A stretch of DNA of 64,000 nucleotides from Enoplolaimus lenunculus. Its lineage: Eukaryota; Nematoda; Enoplea; Enoplida; Thoracostomopsidae. The notes under the pieces are model-generated. The model was not told the DNA's origin. It did not search any database and was given only the letters and a program-made list of their open reading frames with translations. Positions within the stretch are counted from its first letter, which is position 1; each line of letters opens with the position of its first letter. A program made the translations under genes and the position numbers. This document shows positions 13,401 to 25,400 of this stretch, one piece after another. The stretch covers positions 582,402-646,401 of the forward strand of contig JASANG010002092.1 in NCBI GenBank assembly GCA_030248215.1. The letters run 5' to 3'.

Positions 13401-16400
13401 TTATGATTATAATTTCAATTTTGTTCTGCCACGCATTTTATTGTTAATACTGCGATTCTTAGTACGAATGTTTAGCCGAGGGATCAAGGGTCAAAACCTC
13501 CATTGGGATTTTTGATCAAAAAATTTTAGACAGTTTTTCAGTGGTTAACACAAGAAACCCTTTGGACAGTTTATAGGACGTGATTTTCTTTTTCAGTATC
13601 CTGCCTAGGTCCATGTCTTATACTTATTTCTGCTTATTTAAATTTTAATGATAAATAATTTAATTTATTACATAAAATGTAGATATACTTCCAACGATAA
13701 TTATCCGGTATTGCAGAATACCAGAACCGGATATATATCTACTTGTCATTGGCGCTCACAAAAAATTTTCGAAAGGCGGGGGGCTGTCGTTTATACTTTC
13801 ATAATAACTCTGGTATGATTTTTAATTTTTCCTATTTTGCTTCTAAAAATCAGCTGTATACAAAACATTTCGGGGAATACTCGGGGTGTGGGACAATTCT
13901 CCTGGACGGTTGCTGCCAGTTACACTCTGATAAACTAAAAATCACGACAAAATTAAACTAGGTTCAACTACCGATTCGGAATCCTTGTGCCGCCACTTCC
14001 TGCCAAACTGGCACTTGTCGTCGTAGTAGCTGTCACAGACACAGTTGCTGAACTCATCGCATCAGCACTCGTCGCAACCGCTAACAGCGATTGTGAGCTT
14101 TTCAACACTGGCAACTGGGCGGTGCTGTTGTTTATTTGCTGATTATTCAAATCGCCTAGTGTGTCGCCGCGATCAATGACTGTAGTCAAAATCGTCGCTC
14201 CAGTAGTATCCACTGGTGAACTTGCCTTAAGCGGTATGCCACTAGAAACACAGCGAGTTGGTTGATCTTTGACGCCCGTCGAATCGTATACTGATGCTGC
14301 AACAAAATTAAGCGATTTAGCAAGAAGGCTACTCAGGCCAAGCCCTACCCCAACAGGGATCAAAACCAAAATTTTGTATTAATATTTTTAGCCGCCATTG
14401 AGGTTCTACCATGCAAAGCTTCAATAAGCGTATCGTTGTATCTTGTTCTTAGATAGGTACGTATGCGCAAACTGACGATAAATTCCTTGGTATGTCTAAA
14501 AAAATTTACACAGTGAGATAAACCAGCTCCTTTCCGTTATAAAGTTACTAAACAGCAAAAAATTATACCAAACCCGATAAAAACGTTTGAAAATCGTGTT
14601 GCTTTGAAAATTATAAACTCGGTTCGGTAACACTTCAAAAATAACTACCACCGCTCATCCCTGTTTGGCTGAGTGTAGTAACTCAATTTTTTTCAGGATA
14701 AACTAAAGTACCTTTGACGGCTCTGTCTGTATTACAACCGACAACTGGCTTTGTTGCACTTGTTGCGATAATGTCAAGCGCGATTGAAGACGTTGACGTT
14801 GTTGCGTCTGGAGAAAACGTTGACCCATTGGAGATTACACGAGATACACCTCTGTTAGGCGTAATTTCATTGGCAGTCCAATTGCTATTACTGGCATTTT
14901 GATAAAATAAATAATTATTGTTATTTACAGTGTCAGCAGCTGTCGTTTGGAAGGCTGTATTTGCGGTAGACGACGAAAGCGAGCGGTTGACAGGAGCTGC
15001 AAGCGAGTACTGTGATGGATGAGCACTGTACCACTCATTCGAAAAAGATTGAGGACCTAAAATTAAAAAAGATAATTGCATATTCAGTATATATATGTCG
15101 TAGGCCAATCTGCTATTCATTGCCAATAACCAGGGTGCAACCGGAATTACAATTTACCGGAACCGGAACCGGAATTTGAAAATTTTGAACGGAACCGTAA
15201 AATTAAAAAAGATTTCACCAAAATTGCATATTAATCGTATTTTTTGCTTTATTATTTTTGAAACAACCTTATTTTATTTCATAGGTATTTATTTTATTTG
15301 TTGTATTTTATATATTCGTCGTCGACTGAAGTGCCAATCTGCTATTCATTGGCTTATATTTGGAGTATAAGTGGCTTTCAAAAAAGAATCAAAAAAATTA
15401 GCAAAGTAAAAAAAACGCCCAAAAAAAAACACCGGAATTTTAAAACCCAAAAAAAAACCACCAGCCGGAGCCCGGAAGGGGAAAAAAACCGCACGCACCG
15501 AACCCGACCCCCCCCTGCCAATAACTAAGTTGGCCTATGCCAATCAGCCAGTTTAAACAATAGCTATTTGGCCTAGCCTAATCCGCTTTTGAAGTTATAG
15601 ATCAATCAGATATAATTATTTGGTCAGACGCAATCCCGCTGACCAACCAGTGTTCGTTTTACACAAAAGTTGTGCAGCTACATTTCACCATTGCTATTAG
15701 GCCTAGGTCAAACATTTTACCAAAGCTTCGCAGACTTACATTTTAATAGAAGCTAAACCGAAAAGATAAACCCAACACGATTGTCTTTTCAAAATTAGCA
15801 TGGCATTGCTGAAACTTAGCATTGTATAGCTGATACAAGCAAAACCCAAACCCATATTATGTATATACTATTAAAGTGTTAACAGCTACACACTTCCGTC
15901 GATCTTTGCGTATACTAACTAGCTTGACAAACACAGCAATCAGCATTGGTCACAAACTCCGAGTTCTACAGAATTCAAATTGCCTAGAAAAGAAATTACT
16001 TTGCTATACAAGTTGCTCGTTGTCCCGAGCTTTAAACTTCCAATACTACATCCAAATCAACTTGTCGACAAACAATGCTACAAAAACTATTTAAATCAGC
16101 AAATATCAATTAATAGCAACTAGTCTGTCAACTTTGCGCAATGCGCAAAATTAGCGAAAGCACAAAAATTTCTTTACAAATTTTCCTTTCATAGAACAAT
16201 CACGTGTATTTGCAAAGTTGTTGTAAAAATGCTGGGAAGTTGCTCAAAATACGTATGTGGGGCGTTCCAGCTTTAATATATAAATTAACTAGCTGTAGTG
16301 AACAACATTTCAAGCGCGACGCTAAGTACTCCTGCACCTCAAAGGCGGTTTAGTAATACTCATGCCCTCAAAAACCCCAAAAACAAATATATTATAAAAA

Positions 16401-19400
16401 CGCTGCAGACTGTTAATCTAATCAGGCTGCGACCAGATATTATTTTACCGAACACCGGAACCGGATATTTTTATCGGAACAGGAACAGGATAAACGCTAT
16501 TGTCTATGTTGAAATAATATACGTATTTTTTCGCTGTTTTAGAGTGCTCAAGGTTTTCGTGTGTTATAAAGTTCATATTGCTGCTGATAAACTGAAACTA
16601 TATAATGCAAAAATGTGTTTAACTCTGACTCGCTTACATAAGTTAAAAGCAGCTGAAACGTATCAAAAATTGAACTTCTTCCTTTGCCCATAAATGTAAT
16701 CGCAGCAAGATGTTAAAGTCGTTCACTTGTAAAAAGCAATTTTATAATATTCGGCACCACGACCGTGAATATCCCGTATCTGGTAGGTTTATACCGGATA
16801 CGAATATCAGTTTTTGCTGGATATTAAACCGGAACCGGATATCCGGTGGCGCCCTAAATTTAATAACACAACACAGCAAACTTAACTGCGTAGCTATTAC
16901 GCTAACTAAAGAATGGATAACTAGTAGCTTGATACTGCGGCAATTCGGAACGACCACATTTCTATTTCCTATATAAAAACCTATGACCCATAGCGCTCAA
17001 AAGGTTATAAATATATCTAGTATGACAATATTCTTAGAGCTGTGTGGTTTATAAACCAGAGCGATCCATACTGTAAACGAGTTTAATCACGAACAGCCAG
17101 TGCTGCACAAAAATTCCGTTTTATTTATCTATTAAATTGCTTTCGTTGTGTTAACTTATCAATAATTCATTGTAGTTTAGCTTTACAGAACCAAAAATCC
17201 GATTACAATTCCCGTAAAAATTTGATGTTTCTATTCCTGTATAATCCAGTCCAGCTTTGCATCCTGGCGTATATAACAGGGTGCAACCGGAATTCCGATC
17301 CCAGCATTTTTCACCTTCCGCTTTCGGTAAATTTTTACCCGAACTAAATAAAAAGTGCAGTATTAAAAACCTTGACAATCGCCGAAAATAAACCATCGAA
17401 GGTTCATTCCGCTTCCGTGGATTATGAAAATCTAAAATACAGCAAATAATGTGAATACCTATCTCCAACTAGAGTTATTTCAATAATCATATTGCAAAAA
17501 AGAAAATTAAAATGAATTTTTCGGTAGCATTTTTTATTTTATTTTACGGTTCCGGTCCCGGTTGCACCCTGAATATATATACCAACCTCACTGCATATGA
17601 CATGCCATCCGATTACCAAACTCAGACCGCAAACCACAAACAATGAACCAAATAGGAAGCCAACCGCTTGAAATAGAAATTTAATAATGTGTCATAAAAC
17701 GAATTGTTTCTCTCTTTACTTTGGTCCAGAATAGCTTACTGCATACTTAACCTGCTATGTTTTAAAACTAGTATTGTATTCGCAAAACCACACCCAGTAC
17801 CAGAAAATAGGTACAACTAAAATTGAAGTTGGTTTATTTTCAATTATAACACACGTGTAGACATACCATACCAGAGAATAATAAATATATACATACATTA
17901 TATAACCGACTAAACTAAACCTCTTCGATCACATTTTTACCAAACTTTTCAGCTCAAACCCAAAACCGTTGCAGGCAGCGACACTTTAGATTTATCGACG
18001 AACACACAAGCGGAGAACACTTTAACCCAAACAGCCGAGTTCCAAAACCCATCAACTCTTTTTTCCCGTTCTCAAAGTATGTACGTACGCATTGCAAACC
18101 TACTTACACATGTATATGACTCAAAAAATTAATAATAAAAAACGAAATACCCACATTAGCAATCAGCAAAACCAAAAGCTTTATGTACCGGTACCCTGTC
18201 GGAATACAATAAAAAGTTTTTATCGCCGACAAAGTCGCTAATACTAAATCTGGTTGCACTTGGAGACGATTCAGTATGATTAAAGCATTGTTACGCATAG
18301 AAATGTATATACTATAAAATATACAGGGCATTTGAATATGAGAGAAAAATTTAAAATGTGCCAATATTTATATATATGTAGTTTCAGACTTGAATGACTT
18401 CAGCCCAGAGTTAAAAAAGCAGACAGTATGTTTGCCGTCCCAGTAAACTCGCGAAAAACGTGTTTAAACGTATTTTTTACGGTTTCTTTTTCGTATTCGT
18501 CTTTCTTAGGGTTGCACTATATATACTTCACTGAGCCGGACGCCGCGGTCTTACAAAATAAATTTACGGTTTCTTTTTCGTATTCGTCTTTCTTAGGGTT
18601 GCGCTATATATACTTCACTGAGCCGGACGCCGCGGTCTTACAAAATAAATTTACGGTTTCTTTTTCGTATTCGTCTTTCTTAGGGTTGCGCTATATATAC
18701 TTCACTGAGCCGGACGCCGCGGTCTTACAAAATAAATTTACGGTTTCTTTTTCGTATTCGTCTTTCTTAGGGTTGCGCTATATATACTTCACTGAGCCGG
18801 ACGCCGCGGTCTTACAAAATAAATTTACGGTTTCTTTTTCGTATTCGTCTTTCTTAGGGTTGCGCTATATATACTTCACTGAGCCGGACGCCGCGGTCTT
18901 ACAAAATAAATTTACGGTTTCTTTTTCGTATTCGTCTTTCTTAGGGTTGCGCTATATATACTTCACTGAGCCGGACGCCGCGGTCTTACAAAATAAATTT
19001 ACGGTTTCTTTTTCGTATTCGTCTTTCTTAGGGTTGCGCTATATATACTTCACTGAGCCGGACGCCGCGGTCTTACAAAATAAATTTACGGTTTCTTTTT
19101 CGTATTCGTCTTTCTTAGGGTTGCGCTATATATACTTCACTGAGCCGGACGCCGCGGTCTTACAAAATAAATTTACGGTTTCTTTTTCGTATTCGTCTTT
19201 CTTAGGGTTGCACTATATATACTTCACTGAGCCGGACGCCGCGGTCTTACAAAATAAATTTACGGTTTCTTTTTCGTATTCGTCTTTCTTAGGGTTGCAC
19301 TATATATACTTCACTGAGCCGGACGCCGCGGTCTTACAAAATAAATTTACGGTTTCTTTTTCGTATTCGTCTTTCTTAGGGTTGCGCTATATATACTTCA

Positions 19401-22400
19401 CTGAGCCGGACGCCGCGGTCTTACAAAATAAATTTACGGTTTCTTTTTCGTATTCGTCTTTCTTAGGGTTGCACTATATATACTTCACTGAGCCGGACGC
19501 CGCGGTCTTACAAAATAAATTTACGGTTTCTTTTTCGTATTCGTCTTTCTTAGGGTTGCACTATATATACTTCACTGAGCCGGACGCCGCGGTCTTACAA
19601 AATAAATTTACGGTTTCTTTTTCGTATTCGTCTTTCTTAGGGTTGCACTATATATACTTCACTGAGCCGGACGCCGCGGTCTTACAAAATAAATTTACGG
19701 TTTCTTTTTCGTATTCGTCTTTCTTAGGGTTGCACTATATATACTTCACTGAGCCGGACGCCGCGGTCTTACAAAATAAATTTACGGTTTCTTTTTCGTA
19801 TTCGTCTTTCTTAGGGTTGCGCTATATATACTTCACTGAGCCGGACGCCGCGGTCTTACAAAATAAATTTACGGTTTCTTTTTCGTATTCGTCTTTCTTA
19901 TGGTTGCGCTATATATACTTCACTGAGCCGGACGCCGCGGTCTTACAAAATAAATTACACACCATGAATTTCAACTTAAAATTTAGAACTAAACAGAACA
20001 AGATGAAATACATGAAATTCGACTGAAAGATAACAGTCATCTCCAATGCTACAAACAGGATGTGTTAGCCATTTCAGAACTATTTTAACGAATTTTCAAA
20101 TTTCAAACCATTTTTCGGGACTTTTTCGAAGTACATAGAAAGTAGAAACCTTAACCTGTAGTCTGAAAGCCTACAAATAAATTCACCAATTAAACTTAGC
20201 AAAGAAAGCAACGTCGTTTCAGATTTGCTACACTTCCCGTTTATGAGTTATGGTAACGGTAGCGCTATCCTTCTTCTCGAGCTATTTGAATTGTCGTACG
20301 GCGCCGAACGTAACGTCATTCCAAACCAACAGGGTTTCACGTGAATTTGAGTTCCGGTCAAAATTCTATTCCTGTTCCGGCATTGAAAAACGCAGTACTA
20401 TTGAAAATGAGCTCAAAAATTAAAAATTTGACCCAAAAATTTTCACGCCAAACCTTTAATATAACAATTGAGAAAACTGAACGGAGACAAATTTTATGTT
20501 TCTATAAATAATCTGACACAAATTTAAACATTCGCGTTCTTTTAAATTTTTGCATGGAATTCTTGACAGAACAAAAATTATTGTGGTAGAACCCTGTCCT
20601 CTAGCTATTTTTGCTAAAACGCGTAACTAACTAATCCAGGTTGTCAAAACGTGCCAACTATGTATTATATATGAAGTTACGTTACCCAAAAAGCAAGGAA
20701 CGCAAAAATTGGCATATACCAACCCATGAGATTACAAAACATGGAATCTGACATGCTAATTGTTTAGCGAGGACACAAAAGCACTACCAAAATGATGAAA
20801 ACCGCCAATGGTAGCCTAGATACAACGCGCTTGCAGCTTTAAACAAGTTTCAATTTTATCGTATAGATACGGTATACCCTAGGCGAGCACGAAATACAGC
20901 AGGTTTTGGGTAAGCAAGAAGCTACATAGTTAAAAACTGCTAAATAGGCAAATTGAATAGGTTCAACAAAAACACTTTTATATTATGTTATGTTATATAT
21001 GTGTATAACATTACGTATATATATGTATATATTTGTGTATATCTCAAAAAATTGTAACAACTAGATGAAGTGATCACCAAAATGTCGGTAGGTAGGCTGG
21101 TAGTTACCCTGGTTCACTAACCGGACCAATTTTGCCACTAGGGCAAGTAGTCGACAGCTGGCTGGGTTGTGCTACTTTAGTTAAATAGACTTACTTACAC
21201 AACGCACCATTCATTTATGTACCAACAAAGCACCTAGATCGATTGGTGCCATTGAACCTTAACACAAGCAATTTCGGTTGCACCCTGATATACGTATATA
21301 TGTATGGATTCCAACAGGAGCTAAATTTTGCAGGAACAGAAACAGGAATTGAATCTCTTTACACGAACCCGGACCGGAATTTGAAAATAATTTTCGTCAC
21401 CGAATTACTGTTGGACATTTAGAAAACTTGGCAAAAAACGGTTCCTCTTTGATCACAACAGCTGCAACAAGCTAATAATAATGGCAATTAAACAGTAATT
21501 GAAAAACACAGGTCGGCCGACCCCTCCCGGCCACACTTTTCTTTACCGGTTCCACCTCTGCTGTATATACATATATTAATTGCCAGTGCCCAGGATTTTT
21601 ACCGGTACATTTCATACGAATGAATTCAGGGTGCCACCAGATATCTGGTTCCGGCTTGATATTCGGCATAAACTGATATCCGTATCCGGTAAAAACCTAC
21701 CGCGCACCGCATATTTGTGGTGCCGAATATCATAAAACTGCTTCTTACAAGTGAGCGTCTTTAACCTCGGCAGGTCAAGAAGTTCACGTTTTGATGCATT
21801 TTCAGTTACTCTCAAAGTAACACGAGCGAGAGTTAAACGCATTTTTGCATTAAATAATTTCAGTTTATCAGCAGCAACTATCAACTTTACAACAGACGAA
21901 AACCTTGAACACGCTAAAAATACGGCGAAAAATATATTATTTTAATATATACAATATCCGGCATCCGGCTCCTGATCCGATAAAAATTCAATATCCGTAT
22001 CCGGTTACGGTATCTGGTAAATTAAATTCAAAGTTGGGCATAAGTTACTGGCAGTCGCAACTATCATGACGCAAACCTGAGACACTCTCAAAACTGTATA
22101 TACCGCTAAGCTGAACTGTAAATAAATAATATTAGCCAGTAACCAGCACTGCGCAAAATATGACAAAACTAAAGTTCACAGAAACTGTTACGACCCTGTT
22201 CTATACATTGGCCCATGACATAAAAACCGTTGATAACAAACGTTATATAACCAACAAACTATCGGATTCGGATGCCCATTTTTGCCATAACGGGATCGCA
22301 CCCAAAAAGTGCATATCATTCTTGATACTTGAATCGCAGTCGAAACATAAATTGTGCGCGAATTTCAGCCGGAATCGGAATCGAAACATCAATTGTGTTT

Positions 22401-25400
22401 GAATCGGAAAACAGTTTCGATTTCATACGAAATTTGTAGCCAAATGAAGGGATTTTTCAGTACCAAGGCTCAGATTCAGGTTCGGAACGGGATTCGGCAA
22501 AATCGTAATTCATTCACGCTCAGAATCGGTCAAATCGTGGGCTCTATGCCACCCTGCACATAAGTGTCACAACGTCGCGCTATTTTTGTTAAACTAAAAT
22601 TTCTATTCGGATGAAATTCTCTTCCACTAAAGTAATGGAATATGTTACATGTATACTCCTAAACTATTTGGTTACATGTCGTCCGGGGTTTTATCAAATA
22701 TATTCTGAACACTGGAATGCAACCGTTTTATATACTGGTTACAACAAGGCGTTTCTGTATAATACAATGAAATTCAAAATCGATTTTGTAAATTAAATTC
22801 CGTTAAACGCAATGTAAATGTACGGAAATAACGACTGCCCAACCATGCTAGTCCACACAAACCTAAACAAAGTGATTAAACTTTTAAAAAAAACCACCAT
22901 CATACCAATGTCACAGTCATACACCGAGCAGATATTAGAAGCCCTTCACATATATATACTGAAGTAAATATACAAAACAAACAGTATTATTCAGTCAACC
23001 GAATCCCAGTGCGCCACAACAACTAAAAAGACCCACCGGACCGCGTAATACAGAAAATTATAGAACACATATGTATGTATATATGTACGTACTAGATACA
23101 CACGTTCCGAGCTGAAAAGTCCAACAGAAACTAAAGCACACAAACGCGATTCAGTTGATTTGAGCACAAGTCAATTATATTTTTTCAAATGGTGCTGTAA
23201 CTGTTTAACAACAACAACAACAACAACCCGGAACTTTTGCTTAATTTAGGAGAAACGGTAGCTACAAATAAACATGTGGACCCAAACGAGAACACGTACA
23301 CTATGCATATATTTCGAGATCCAATAACTAGCCGAATTAAACATTAATTTGAATTGACTGAAACTGAATTAAGCTGCGATGGCCTACCCATAAATATATT
23401 AGCACAATTTACGAGCCTTTAGGATTATTCCCCCACCAGCTTTCGCCCAAATATGATTCGGTATTGATAATTTGTGCATATCTGAGCGTGTTATGGGCAT
23501 GGCCTTCACCGACCATTCCACTGCAGCCTGTGACAGGGAATAAAATGGTGCTAAAATAATACACAAATTGTTAAACTTTTTTTACAACTAAATTTTTCGG
23601 TCCAAAGGAACACGGCGAACACGGAATTTGGATTCCGATTAGAAGTCCAATTAAAATCCATTACCAGTTACGATTTCTGGTATAATCAGAATCCGAATTC
23701 GGAATCCTAATTTTTTATCGTTTCTAACCTTTAATATTTGAAATTATGTGTCAAACTTGCCTGCAGTATTTCATATTGCATAAAAACCGGCATTTATACA
23801 ACGTCACGAAAATTATCAGAGACATGGAATAACCCAAAACGCCCCAATTTCATTCAGACATTGCATGCATTTTATGCACAATGATGTGCTAAATGTAATT
23901 ATAGAGAAATTCTATGAAATGTTTAGACTTTGCTAGCTTTAAAATCCTTAACACAGAAAATATTGAAGAATTTAGCACAAAAGTTTCGAGATTCAACACC
24001 GGAACGAAACAGTCAAAAATTCCAATTTAAAAGCCGAACCTGGCATCCCAGTTGCAAAGATTTTAACGTTATTGTATATACAATAAGGCACTTTTTTACT
24101 CTTGTAGCAGGGAAAACTCCCCCCTCTTGGAAAAATTTGTTTCAGAGACGTACTATTACAGAACGTTTTAATACTTTGGCATGGTAGCAAGTGAATACTG
24201 TATGTACATGTAAAACATTGATTTAAAAAATAATTTGTTCGGATCTTTTCCGTTTTTCCACCCAGCCGGCAGAAAACTTGAAAGCAACCACTGCTTAAAA
24301 TAAATTTAGCTTAGTATTTTCTTTTCATTAATTAAATAGATAAAAGTAAATGTGTTGTAAACTGAATTTTAAATGACGTTTCACTTGCCATAATAATGAA
24401 TTAAAACGTTTAATTGATTGCTGCACTGATTTTTCACATTTGGTGGAAGCACAGCAAGCAACTCCAAATTTGAACCACGCTACTCTGATCGCGATTAGGT
24501 GAGAAGACATGCATGTAGATACGCGCAACACTAAAAGCAAAAGATGACCTGTCATCCAGTGCTACTAATAGCGCAATAATCGCACTGAAGCTTACACGTA
24601 ATAATTTGGTAAAACAAGAAACCTCCTTCGAAACTCTCGTGACATAGAATGTGAGCCTCATCCTTCTCAAAATCGTGCCTACGCCCTTAATTTTTTTCAA
24701 AATACCCGGAATAACTGGAATATCCGGACCGGATGCAACTCTAATAACAGATCATACGAAAACTCACCGCGAATAGTCTGAGCAGCCGCTAGTGATTGAA
24801 ACTGCTCCGTTTCGCATTCACTGTTCGCCAAGTTCAGTGACAACGGACTGGACCCACGCAATGCGCCACGCGACAACGTTCTTGCCGTATCCGGCGGCGT
24901 CACCCATTGCCCGTCGCTACTATCATCGAGCGATTCATACCCGAAACCGCTACCTGTTGAGTGGTTCAGCAACTTATTTGCAACTAAACTCGCCACAGAA
25001 TCATCTGTTGCCATGTTATCGGCTTGTATGCAATCGCCATGATAAGTGCGATCACTGTCATCGTCATGACTAGTATGTCCGTTAACCAGTTTCGGTCCTG
25101 ACGTCATAACGTCTCCCCTTCCGTTTTGACTTGTATCCACCCTTGAATCTTTGTTTCGCCCAACTGCGCGGCGATCGTCGGCATGATCATCAGTAACACT
25201 TCCGCGTTGTATTACAAACGAATCAGATTTATCACCCTCTGGTACTCCAGGCCTTGGTTTAGCTGCTGGTTTAGAAGTTTGGCATTTCAATTTATTTATA
25301 CGATTACTGTCCTCCAATCGAGCAAGTGAATACGTAGTTGTTTTCGTGTCCGCTGGCGTTGTGCCTTTTGTACCAAGAGCATTTGTTGTTGTAACCGGTT

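Noticed and set aside
18476-19954. CRISPR-like array
   Set aside because: Units are contiguous with no unique spacers, and the genome is an animal's. It is a minisatellite.
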